Positions 49,901 to 58,967 of a stretch of DNA of 64,000 nt are shown here, piece after piece (within the stretch, counting starts at the first letter, position 1; the number at the start of each line of letters is the position of its first letter). Source of the stretch: Guadua angustifolia (Eukaryota > Streptophyta > Magnoliopsida > Poales > Poaceae); NCBI GenBank assembly GCA_036346375.1, contig CM070517.1, forward strand, positions 12,813,161 to 12,877,160, read 5' to 3'. A model generated the notes under the pieces. It made no database searches, was not told the origin of the DNA, and was given only the letters and a program-made list of their open reading frames with translations. The position numbers and the translations under genes are program-made.

Positions 49901-52825
49901 AGCCGGGCCAAGAAGCCAGAGCTGAAGCTGGTAGAAGCTGGTGGAGAAGGCAAGTCGAACCAAAGCCAGAGCCGAAGTTGAGCTAACAAGAGATGAGGAG
50001 CCAAGCCAATAAATGAGTGTCGAGCCAATAACTGAGCCAGAACGGAACCGACTAGAGCCGAGCCAAAAAACAGAGCCAACAACTAGAACCAGATTTAATC
50101 CGATCGGGAGCTTGATTGAAATTCGATTGGAGAAATCCAATTGGAGTACGGCGGATGGTAGGACACAGTAGAAGAAACCCATAGGTGACCGACAGGCAGT
50201 CGGGAGAAGCATCGGCAGTGGTGGTGCGACTGGAGGCCATGAACTCCCACAAGTGGCGCCCAGTGATGAGTGCGTGACAAGCACCCACAAGCGACGTGGA
50301 GGGAGGAGTGGTGACCGGCAGAGGCAGGAGCGGCCGAGATAGAGCTCCTAGGGAAGTGCGGCAAGCGGCCGAGAGTTGGGCGGCCTCTTCTTCCTCCTCT
50401 CCTTCCTCCTTGGAGAAGTTGGCAGCATGTGGCCAGCTAGGAGGAGGCTGACGGGGAACAACGAGGATGAGCGGCGGTGTCGTGGTTGGCTAGTGATGAG
50501 GCCGACAAGGATGAGCAGCGGCGTCGCGAAGGTGGCTGCCCCTGGGAGTGGAGATGGCTCCTCCCGAGGGCAGCAGCAGCGGAAGTACGGGAGCGGCGGC
50601 TAGGATGGCGCAAGTGCAATGGCGGTAAAACCCTAACCTTAAAAACCATGCACTAATGCTATGTTATGAATAGCACTTGTATTCATTATGAGACCAATGA
50701 GCCAAGATATATAGATGTGCAAGTTGGTATAAAAGGAAAGTTTATATAATGCAATCATGTACATGACGATACAAAAGGAAAACCTATATTAGGCAATATC
50801 TATATAAGACAATATATTCCTTAACAGAATGTACTTGCATTTTCTGCAGTAATATCTTGGATGCATGAACATATGGTCATGTATATCTATTTCATATATA
50901 ATTGCAATTGCTCAGCTACTAAAATGGATGCTTTGGTCTTGTTACAGTTTCTTAGCAGCATCGTTTCGCAGTATCACTCAGAAAAAGGATTTGTATAAAT
51001 CCAAGATGGGTGATAATCCTACTGTGCTATCCAAAAGTAGACCAGATGGCCTCCGGCAACTTCTGCCGATGGATGATAGCCCAACAGCTGCTAAAAGCTT
51101 TACTGATAGTCAGCTAGAATTGTTTGACTGCCGGCATGGGATCATGATATTGCATCTTCTAGCTACAGTAATGTTTGTACCTTCACTTGTTGCTTGGCTA
51201 CAGGTTTGTCATTCTTGCATACCTGCATATTATTGGGCAAGTTACTTAAAGTTTCCAGTTTTCATAAGTTGTTGGCTTGCCAGTGATGACTGATGGACAT
51301 GCGATAACACGTCGAATAATGCTTCCTCATCCTAATTTTGCCAGCAGCACCAGTAACCATGTCATCTCAATGGACAAATAGCCATTGGGCACTGTCTATT
51401 GCAAACCATTATACATGTCTCTTTCTTCATGCAACATCATAGATAAAACTTGGTCCTGTAAAAAAGAAGAAATTTATGAGGTGTTTGGTCCATCATGGGA
51501 TCATCCCATGATTTTGGTGGGATGACCGCACCTGTCATTTTCTATCAGCATTGTACTTATGAGGAATGAGGTGCTGATGGACCAACTCATCCTATTCTTT
51601 ACACCAAACAAGTGGGTTAGGTTTAGAGTTCGTATTGGATGGTCCCTTCACCATCAGGTTCCTCAAACCAAACACACTGTTGATTCTCATTTTCAACCTT
51701 TGTAATTGATAAGTAAGCAATGTTTGATGGGATGGTTTTCTTATTGTGCACTTAACATATAGGCCACATGTGCTAGATAGACCACAGCCAATATTGTGTT
51801 ATTTTCCATACCTTTTTAAATTTGAAGTTGGGACTTCTGTTTTCAAGACTGGGATGTAATTGGATAACACTTAGTAGCCAAGTCCTTTTTTGGCCCATTA
51901 CTGTTGCAAAGAAACTACTGGCAGGCTTGCACCTCAGCTGCAAGCTTGTGTTGTAGCACAATACAGTAGACTCAATGAAGGTGAAGTGTTTTCTCCATTT
52001 CTTTGAAGTATGTTTTGGAATAATCTGTTTACATCAATGAAATGGGAAATGCATCTGGAATTTGTTCATTTCATTCATGAAGAGCCTTGAAATGGCATAA
52101 ATGTCCTTGAAATAGATTGTTTATGGTCAGTAATAGTGGATATAGGTGGTTGTGGCTGGTGACAATGTTGCCATTTTCTCCTCCTAAGATCAGGCTTTAA
52201 TACATTGACTTCAAGCTAAATCACACCTTGATTTGGGATACATATTTTTGCCAGAACACGGTTACTGCAGCAGGATATCCCCAATGAAAGCAAATCACAT
52301 TCCTACCACTATCAAAGATTGCCAACTGTTGACTTGGGAATCAATATATTTTCTATTTCATAACCCGGACTTTCCGCAAAACACCCCATGAAAACATTGA
52401 TAGGATTCTCTCATTACCAGCATGCTATGTATGTTCTATGCTACTTAATCAATGGTGAATTAAATCGGTTCCTGTTCTTTTTTCTACAGAGAATCGGAAT
52501 GGGGCAGAATTTCCCCTGGTTCATGGATTCCACACTTTGTGTTGGTGTTATTCTGCATGGACTTTTCGGATCACAACCAAATGTCAGCTGTATATCTTTC
52601 AAGTTACCTGGAAGGAGTGGACGTGAAGTTGGATTGAGCTTTCTCTACCTTTTAGGTGGCTATTATTCCTTAGTTAGTTCTATGGCATTGGCGCCTTATA
52701 GAGTGCTGTATGCCATGGCAATCATTGGTTTCGTCTGTCTTGCTTCCAGAATTATTGAAACAAGAAGTAGGGTGAGAGGTGATATTAATTCTAGAAAAAT
52801 TCGGAAGCATTGGCATAGACACTGA
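32482..52825 (+). CDS. GPI inositol-deacylase, PGAP1-like
   Basis: Removes the acyl chain from the inositol of GPI anchors in the ER membrane, needed for export of GPI-anchored proteins (family knowledge). Eighteen exons: 32482-32772, 33495-33731, 34162-34352, 34483-34642, 35279-35416, 35504-35690, 37134-37279, 37464-37646, 42146-42255, 44401-44520, 44614-44755, 45074-45237, 46114-46200, 47366-47694, 48408-48489, 48568-48734, 50948-51203, 52490-52825. About 1,108 residues, close to the plant family length. An N-terminal membrane segment (residues 10-28) is followed by DGVPVLFIPGNGGSYKQ and the lipase motif VILVGHSMGGFVARA with nucleophile Ser near residue 209. Beta-rich middle exons precede hydrophobic segments spread over exons 11 and 13-18. 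Phases agree at every junction except exon 9 (110 nt as numbered). The introns are swollen by transposons. The family call is very secure. Confidence 0.93.
33798..33997. repeat. Two tandem copies of a 100-bp unit in intron 2
   Basis: TTCATAATTTAAGCTAATAT at 33798 recurs as TTCATAATTTAGGCTAATAT at 33898, with near identity through AGATTATGTTTCTGCAA. Confidence 0.9.
36158..36922. mobile_element. Non-autonomous hAT element (765 bp) in intron 6
   Basis: The ends are CAGGGCCATAC and, in reverse complement, CAGGGCCGTAC. The flanking octamers CATAGAGA (36150-36157) and CATAAAGA (36923-36930) match at 7 of 8. The interior is AT-rich without transposase. Confidence 0.8.
37778..38776. mobile_element. 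Mutator-like non-autonomous element (999 bp) in intron 8
   Basis: An 11-bp duplication, CTGTTCCCAAC, flanks it (37767-37777 and 38777-38787). The termini share TGTTCAAGAA in inverted orientation. The subterminal DNA is full of GGCGCCTAGGCG palindromes. The GC-rich interior (38160-38460) gives compositional open frames on both strands that I do not treat as genes. Confidence 0.82.
39006..41964 (-). repeat. Probable LTR-derived repeat block in intron 8
   Basis: It starts TGTAACACTCCAG and ends AAATGTTGCA, which are weakly complementary ends typical of TGTAACA-type grass gypsy LTRs. It contains AATGCCACCAATAACATTCT-type text familiar from such LTRs (my recollection, not a search). No 5-bp duplication was confirmed. 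A C/T-rich tract lies at 41605-41790. Boundaries are tentative. Confidence 0.32.
40628..41227. mobile_element. GC-rich TIR element nested in the intron 8 repeat
   Basis: The ends TCACGGCG and CGCCGTGA are exact inverted 8-mers. The interior has CGCCTAGGTGACGC and CGCCTAGGCGTCC, resembling the subterminal palindromes of the element at 37778, so the two may be one family. No flanking duplication was seen. Confidence 0.4.
43224..43727. mobile_element. Mutator-like MITE (504 bp) in intron 9
   Basis: The 10-bp duplication GTTTTGTGCA occurs at 43214-43223 and 43728-43737. The ends are ATGTTCTAAATAA and its inverse TTATTTAGAACAT. No coding capacity. Confidence 0.82.
43759..43946. repeat. Long (TA)n microsatellite with a (CA)n core
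   Basis: About 190 bp of almost pure TA, broken by a few TACATA, GTACACATA and one ACACACACACACACACA stretch around 43865-43885. Confidence 0.95.
43946..44284. mobile_element. Foldback (hairpin) MITE in a TA-rich site in intron 9
   Basis: The two halves are near-perfect inverted copies: ATTTGGTGAAAACCAC at the left end and GTGGTTTTCACCAAAT at the right, through AAAAATTACCATATGTAGG and GATATGAAAAAGACAAA, with a short loop around 44100-44148. The left arm has an extra 18-bp GTGAAAACCAC duplication. TA flanks both sides, consistent with Stowaway-like insertion into TA, but the surrounding TA repeat makes the duplication unprovable. Confidence 0.75.
45427..45549. mobile_element. Short hAT-type MITE (123 bp) in intron 12
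   Basis: A perfect 8-bp duplication GTTTTATC (45419-45426 and 45550-45557) and perfect 13-bp terminal inverted repeats CATAGTTACCAGA / TCTGGTAACTATG. Confidence 0.9.
46264..46512. repeat. Two diverged copies of a roughly 97-bp unit in intron 13
   Basis: GAGTTGGATTCAT...GATCAACAG occurs at 46264-46360 and again at 46418-46512, with about 57 bp between. Confidence 0.85.
48862..50826 (-). mobile_element. Complete non-autonomous LTR retroelement (1,965 bp) in intron 16
   Basis: Two 165-bp LTRs (48862-49026 and 50662-50826) are about 85-90% identical by eye and begin TGTTAT and end TTAACA. The 5-bp target duplication GAATG is exact on both sides. On the minus strand the LTR starts TGTTAAGGAATATATT, and TTGAGGG just upstream of the left LTR could be its polypurine tract, so minus orientation is preferred. 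The 1.6-kb interior has no gag or pol. Its + strand is full of GAAGCC/AGCCAAG repeats, and the open frames there are compositional. No tRNA-Met-type primer site was recognised. Confidence 0.85.
51478..51678. mobile_element. Possible MITE in intron 17
   Basis: GAGGTGTTTGGTCCATCATG on the left and CTCAAACCAAACACAC on the right form short inverted ends, and GGGATGA/TCATCCC motifs pair inside. No duplication was confirmed. Confidence 0.4.
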
Positions 52826-53160
52826 CACTCACCTTGGAGAGTGTATTCTTTGCTATACCGTGGGATACGTTAGTACAAAATAGCAGATCTTGGTTTTCAT
52901 GGTTGCAAACTGCAAAGCATTGCTTGCTTTGTTTGTGAGGCCAGTTCTGCGAGTGATACTGATGTGAGGGTAGATTATTGTTTGCACTGTCGTGGCGGAT
53001 TGTGATGGTCTGGATATGTTGTACTTCAAACCAATAGGCAAGGTTGACGAACAGCTTTTTAAGGCCATCGTTTCACTTGGTTTTTCCTGTAACGGTTTTG
53101 TCATGAAAGATGAATCAGTCATTGTACATTGTTGAATGCAATCATGGTACTAAAACGGTT
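52826..53160 (+). other. Probable 3' UTR of the PGAP1-like gene
   Basis: Non-repetitive DNA directly after the stop codon. A GT/GA microsatellite (53193-53220) marks its likely far side. Confidence 0.45.
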
Positions 53161-53806
53161 GTCATGAAAGAGAACGAATTTGCTGTCTCTGTGTGTGGGT
53201 GTGTGTGAGAGAGAGAGAGGTTGGGACTCTTCGGAGCATGCATATGGGGACAGTTTTGTAGTTTGGCTTGGTTTGCTTTCTTCCCCCATTGCTGTCGTTT
53301 TGTTTTGTTTTATTTACCGCAAAAGATGTCACACTAAATGGTAGTTTCTTTCAGAATTTTTTTTTAAATAATACATTTTTTATTCAAAATTTCAAAAATA
53401 TATCACGAAAAAAATTTACAGAAATATACTCCTATTGTCTGTTGGTTGGGCGACATATAAATATAACTCAATCAACGGGCGACAGGAAGCTAAATCGCAA
53501 AATGAACGGGCAATTGGAGGCCATGTCACTAGCTCAGCCTCCTGTCGTTCGATGAAATGGCAATAGGGTCCTGTTGCCCAATGAAGTGGCGATAGGGGCA
53601 AAATCAACTAATGGTTGGGCGACAGGGGGGTGCACGCCTTTGTCACTTGACCATAGAGCGATAGGAAGCCTTTCCCTATTTATACTAACGTCCGGCACTG
53701 TGTTCAATCAACTAGCCAAAGAAGTTCAAAGAACCAGCCAAAGAAAGGGAGAGAAGAAGGAAGAAAAGAGAGAAAAAAAGAGAGAAACGAAGGAGAAAAG
53801 AAAAAA

Positions 53807-54480
53807 ATGCCGAAGCGTGCAAGCGGAAAGGGGAAGGGGAAGGCGAAAGAAGAGGGAGGTGCTTCGGAGTGGCTGTGCAACATCGCGTACCAGGACCTCT
53901 TCGTACCATTCGGAGTTGTCCCACCAATGTGTTTGTGCGGAAATCCTTGCAGGCTAGTCTACTCCTGGGAAATTCCAACTTACCTTGCAAGCTAGTCTAC
54001 TCCTGGGAAATTTCAACTTAGAAGAGGAGGTATTGGAAGTGTTGCAACTACGAATTTGACCTGCCGGAGAAGAGCCTAAAGAATCGCCAGCTGGTAAGAA
54101 TTATACGTGTTTCGTAATATTAGTAAGTGAAACTTGCTAATTTATGTTTCATGCAGTCACCTCCATCACTGTGTGAATTTGAGCCGTGGTTCGACATGGA
54201 GATCAACCTCAAAGACCAAAGGCTCCTTGATCAAGCCAACTAGGACGAGGAGTTCAGGCGGCAGCTTCAAGCGCAGTGTGACGCCGCACGCGAGGAGGCA
54301 CGTCGAAAGGAAGCGGAGGAGAAGGAGGCCGAGAGAGGAAACGAGAGAGGGCACGTCGTGCCAGAGAAGCCCCACCGGAGGCATGGGCGAAAGGGAAGTG
54401 GCATCGATCCACTTAGTAGACGTGAAATTGTAATCATTATTTTCCTTGTTCGTGATGCGCATCCTAGTGTTATGTCGTAA
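53807..54480 (+). pseudogene. GRF-type zinc-finger protein, two exons, broken
   Basis: ATG at 53807 opens MPKRASGKGKGKAKEEGGAS, followed by the zinc-ligand segment MCLCGNPC. A second frame then gives RRYWKCCNYEFDLPEK, together a CxCGxxC...YWKCCNYE arrangement like plant GRF-like fingers. The intron is 54094-54156 (GTAAGA...GCAG). Exon 2 reads SPPSLCEFEPWFDMEINLKD, then an Arg/Glu-rich coiled-coil tail. I recall this layout from many uncharacterised grass proteins. Breaks: a 38-bp tandem duplication (53945-54020) shifts the frame, a TAG remains before RRYWKC, and a further TAG replaces a likely Gln in exon 2. A purine-rich leader precedes the ATG. It may bind nucleic acid; that is inference. 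Confidence 0.6.
53945..54020 (+). repeat. 38-bp tandem duplication in the GRF gene
   Basis: CCTTGCAGGCTAGTCTACTC at 53945 recurs as CCTTGCAAGCTAGTCTACTC at 53983; the copies differ at few positions. It is not a multiple of three, so it breaks the frame. Confidence 0.9.
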
Positions 54481-54530
54481 TGAAGAGTGTCTACTTTATT
54501 TTCCGCTATAACTTCTGATCTGAGAAATAA

Positions 54531-55055
54531 TGGCTACTTAGGGGTTTTCGTAGCCTTGCGGGGCCCACCAGATATGGCCCAAAAATTATAAAAAAAATCA
54601 CGAGTGATCTACGCAACGTGGGCTACCACTTATCTACGGGCGATCTGGCTGGACGTTGCCCCGGCACGAAGTTACGAAAATCGAAGAGGCACTCGCGGCC
54701 ACGAAACCACGAAAATCATGGCCACTTAGGGGTTTTCGTAGCCTCGCGGGGCCCACTGGATATGGCCCAAAAATTATGAAAAAAATCACGAGTGATCTAT
54801 GCAACGTGGGCTACCACTTATCTATGGGCGACCTGGCCGGACGTTGCTTTGGCACGAAGTTACGAAAATCGGAAGAGGCACTCGTGGCCACAAAACCGTG
54901 AAAATCGTGGCCACTTAGGGGTTTTCGTAGCCTCGCGGGACCCACTGGATATGGCCCAAAAATTATGAAAAAATCTCGACTGATCTACGCAACGTGGGCT
55001 ACTACTTAGGTATGGGCGAGCTGGCCGGACGTTGCCCTGGGACGAAGTTGCGAAA
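54531..55055. repeat. Three tandem copies of a 188-189-bp unit
   Basis: Units start at 54531, 54719 and 54908 with TGGC(T/C)ACTTAGGGGTTTTC, continue through GGCCCAAAAATTAT and CAACGTGGGCTACCACTTA, and end ACGAAAATC. The third is shortened. From 55055 to 55165 a second array of about 36-bp units (CTGAAAAGCGTGGTGCAG) follows. Confidence 0.9.
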
Positions 55056-55428
55056 ATCTGAAAAGCGTGGTGCAGCGTATTGTCGTTTCAGCCCGAAAAG
55101 TGTGGTGCAGAGTGTTGTCGTTTCAATCTGAAAAGCGGTGTGCAGAGTAGAGTGATGTCCAATCATTCTGACAAAGCTGGTAGGTGTGTAACAAAGTTGA
55201 TGAAATGATTAACTAAGTACATAAAATTAAAATTACAAAGAATGCAAATGCAATTGTTCGTATAGCATATTTCAAATGATTAACTAAGTACATAATATAC
55301 TACCAATAATAAAAATAAAAAGAAACTATTGGCGGCCCCGCCTCTGGGCAGCTCATCGCTGGCCGGGAGGCTCTTCAACTCGCCTTGCGAGTACGCCAAG
55401 CTGCGTGCCGTGGTGGACCCTCCGAGGC

Positions 55429-57869
55429 CTAGCCGAGGTGTCGCAGACTCAGCAGTAGTAGGTCGTGGTTTGGTGGCGCTCCGGCAGTGTGTGATGATCC
55501 AGACTCATCTGTGTCGACGAGGAACCTCGCTACAGGGTCCTCGTAGTCCTCCAGATCTGGATCATCACCCTGCTCGTCGTAGTCGTCAGGAGCAGGTGTA
55601 GTTGTGTGCGGGAAGAACCGTGTCTGCGAGCCTGTAGCAAATGAAGAATTATTGGGAGCATTGTAATACATGAAAAGTGCATTTCAGTACTCACCTCTAG
55701 CGTGAGCGGCTACAGAAGCGTGTCCAGGAGCTCGCCCTCTCACACCCTGCGGGACGGTAGCGTGCGAAAATGTACTTGCAGCACCCCTACCTCCGTTAAG
55801 CGACACGTCGTGAGCCACCTCGGTAGGGTGCGGCATCCCGCCAACTCGAGGGCGCGTCTCGCGCTGTCCCGAAACCTCGCGATGTGAGAGGTGACCTCCT
55901 CTCTCGTCACCTCAACTCCGCAGGTCAGCCGAGAAAATAAGCCGCCAAACTCCTCGTAGTAGTGTAGCAGTACATCATTTGCAAAATAAATTACGAATTA
56001 GTTAGCAAAATAAATTACGAATTACTAAGATTACATGAGATCTAAGGTAGGATGCAACGTACCGAACTGTGTGCCGCCGAGTCCGTATGGGCGGGGTACG
56101 TGTCTGCCACCCTGGGAACGTGTCTAGGAGGATCGGGGTTGACACGTACCAAACGCAGACGAGTCTGGGGAGTGTACCACTCTCAAGACGCGACGGCAGA
56201 CGCTTATGGTCGACGACGCAAAGATCGCCAGAGACGCCCTCCGTGGCTCCTCCTCACTCCTCAACCCAAGGCACCATACGTACGTGCCAGGGGGTGGTCC
56301 TAGGTGTGCCCTTCCTACTTTGCCTGTGGATAAGAAATAAATATAGCGTTATTAGATGGCATTACACAATAATAATTATAAAAACATTGATACAGGGAAC
56401 TTACGTGTGGGCTGCGCGCGGGATTGCCCAGTCGTCGTGCACTGGGAACGCCTGTAGTAGACCAAACTACCTCAACACATGATGGACATCGTAGCCCTCG
56501 ACTTGGACGTCGAACACGAGGAACCGACGCGTGAGCCAGTACGCCGCGTCTCGTGTGCAAAGGGTGGACAGGCCACCCGGTACGCGAAGCTGGACCTCTG
56601 CATCTGCGTACGGCGTCCAACGTATGTGGTCCTCGATTAGGTGGTCGAACGCAGTGATGAACTGGGGGTAACCCATCCGCACGGTCCTATGTGCCCACCT
56701 AGACTGTAGTGACGATAGAACGTAACCATTAGTACTCACAAAAGTTAAAGGAAAAGTACCAAAATTATGATTGCAATATCTTACCCGTCGGTGGCACCAG
56801 ATGGTGCCCATGGTCGTACTATCGACGTCGCCATCGCCTGCAGGCTCAAGAGGGTGCAGGTCGATGTCGGGCCGCCCAATCTGGAACCTCTCGTATGCCC
56901 ATAACTGTACCAGCAGTGGGCATCCTCTGAAGGTCGCGTCCTGGGCGAGCCGTGCACACCCATCGTAGAGCACACGCAGATGCGGGCACACAAGACGGCG
57001 AGCCCTGTGAGTATCGCGCACGACGTCTAGGGGTGCGTCCGCGATCTGCCTCGCGAACTGGACAAGGTGCCTGTCCACGCTATCCCCATGGGATCCCGTG
57101 AACATGCACCAGCCGAAGAGCCACAACAGGTACAGAGGCGGCGGCTGTGGCTGTACTCGTCGGCAGGCTCAACGATCTGCTCTGGCTATAAAATAAAGCT
57201 CACTTGTTATTTTAAGTAGTACATATAGAATTTAGTTTTAAAAGCTAGTTGCGTACCACGAACTGTCGAACCCAGCACAGTGTCGGTTCGTGTGTATTGT
57301 CGAAGGCTTGGTACACAGCAGGTGGTAGCACACCCTCGAACCTCTGAAGCAGCTCCTGGCGTCACGTCGGATCGACGTCTTGGGGCACCACAGCGTCATC
57401 GGCGATTGGGAGGCCGAGGAGGTAGGAGACGTCCTGTAGAGTGATCGCCATCTCCTCGACAGGGAGATGGAAGGTGTGCGTCTCTGGCCTCCACCGATCC
57501 ACCAGAGCGGTGATCAGGGACCGGTCGAACGGGAACTGGCGTCCGAAGTTATCCACCATCCAGGCGAGGGGCAGCAACCCTGAAGCTCGGAGTCTAAGAA
57601 ACAGAGACATGTAATTAATATAAGTACAACACTAGTCATGGTGCTAGAACAAATATGTTTACAAATTTAAATACTGATATGTTACCTGGGGATCCAACGA
57701 GGATCGAGGGGAAAGGGTGCTGCGGTGTCCTGGGGCGAAGAATGTCAAGCTACACAGGGTCCCCTCCCTACTTTGGAACAGCAGTGGCGAAGCGGGCACG
57801 GTGACGCCGATCAACGACCGGGTCCAGCAACTCAAAGGGCCATTCGTCATCTTCATGTTGGTGAGCCAT
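55429..57869 (-). pseudogene. Plant mobile domain (PMD) protein, MAIN-like, multi-exon
   Basis: The start codon is at 57869-57867 (MAHQHEDDEWPFELLDPVVD). Exon 1 is 57686-57869. Exon 2 runs from 57593 with SGLLPLAWMVDNFGRQFPFD, SLITALVDRWRPETHTFHLP and ITLQDVSYLLGLPI, the diagnostic PMD core. Later exons give LYLLWLFGWCMFTGSHGDSV (57140 down), IRWTPYADAEVQLRVPGGLS and DAAYWLTRRFLVFDVQV (56620-56480), LHYYEEFGGLFSRLTCGVEV (55970-55900) and an acidic tail DDYDEQGDDPDLEDYEDP (55560). This matches the plant mobile domain family (MAIN/MAIL1 in plants, also carried by transposons). Stops: two TAG in exon 1, a TGA after DVDPT, and others. High GC and the location beside a transposase argue for a transposon-borne copy, not the cellular gene. 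Confidence 0.8.
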
Positions 57870-58274
57870 ACCTGCAAATTACAAAAATAAAAGTTATAAT
57901 TAAAACACATATATAAACAAAAGCGTACGTAAAACTATACAGACACGTATATAAACAAACGCGTACGTAAAACTATACAAGCATCACAACAATGTATTGA
58001 AACAAATATGCACATAAAAAACGGAGAAGCTCAAAACAATATATTGAAACAATTCCAATGATTTGTCAAGACACAAGACTCGCAACAGCTACGTACAAAA
58101 CATAGTTCGTACAACACACGTTACATCGATGAAATATAAATTTGATATATGGCATATGATAATTCAAATTGCTTGTCATCTGGTGCGATGGCGTCATGTA
58201 GCAGTTCTCGCAGAGGACGATCCTTCCCCCACTGTCGGGTGACCATATCCTCCTTCGTCTTCTTCGTTTTGTCC

Positions 58275-58967
58275 CTAGCAATTTTTGAACGTATGTCCTG
58301 GTTGGTTGCACAATGAGTATTTCTTCACGCGTTTGCCAGCTTCTGACTCATCCATGTCATTTCTTATACGCCTTGTTTTTCGACGCCCTGCTTTCCCTCT
58401 TCTCGCATCAAAATCAGGGACCCAGAACCTTTCATCAACACTAGGAGTTGTGGTGAAAGAACCCACAACCACATAACCATAAAGCTCCTCGCTCCAAGTT
58501 GCCATCACCCTTTCCTTCATAAAATACTCAGATAGATATGTATCAAGTTGCATTCCAAATAAAGCACACGCAGCTATGACATGAGAACATGGCCTATGCA
58601 AAAGGTATGGCTTGTTGCACGAGCATTTGTACTCAGCTTGTAAGATGCATTTCTGGGTGACAACCTTCTGGTTGGTTCCACGCCGTCCTTTATCCCTGCA
58701 GATCACCATGAAGCGCAGTGTCCGTGCACCAACTTTGATAGCTCTATGTTTGGCCGCTTTCTGACTCTTCTCATCCATGTATTTAGTGATCATCGAAGAG
58801 TACAGGAACTTCTTATCTCTCATTACTATGTCAGTAGCTGCATGCCTGTCCACAAAGTACTTGGTTGTACTCCTCAGCACTCCCTCGATAATTCCTACCA
58901 ACGGAAGACGCCTCATGCCTCACATTTCCTAGTTGTAAACTTCTGCAAAGTTAGTGGTCATCACACC
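58275..58967 (-). pseudogene. MuDR-type transposase, C-terminal part (SWIM finger and zinc knuckle)
   Basis: The frame reads MTTNFAEVYN, two stops where family members have Trp and Arg, then GMRRLPLVGIIEGVLRSTTK. Next is a SWIM zinc finger (KCSCNKPYLLHRPCSHVIAA) and a final CCHC knuckle (CNQPGHTFKNC) before the stop at 58275. This is the end of Mutator transposases, after the DDE catalytic region; the catalytic part must lie beyond the LTR that starts at 58968. Orientation is the same as the PMD gene, 0.4 kb downstream. Confidence 0.85.

Larger units (their letters stand above)
53361..58967. mobile_element. Large Mutator-like element carrying three genes, right part cut by an LTR
   Basis: The left end near 53361 (AAATAATACATTTTTTATTC) resembles the AT-rich inverted ends of the small element at 3162-3530, and both have subterminal GGCGACAG copies. 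Inside, in order: a GRF zinc-finger gene (+), tandem repeats, a plant mobile domain gene (-) and a MuDR-type transposase C-terminus (-). The other end lies past the LTR insertion at 58968, outside the window, so the unit is inferred and its target duplication is unseen. All three genes carry stops, so this copy is dead. Confidence 0.6.

Noticed and set aside
49654..50290. 142- and 169-residue minus-strand frames in the small LTR retroelement
   Set aside because: Generated by GAAGCC-type repeats; no gag or other retroviral motif.
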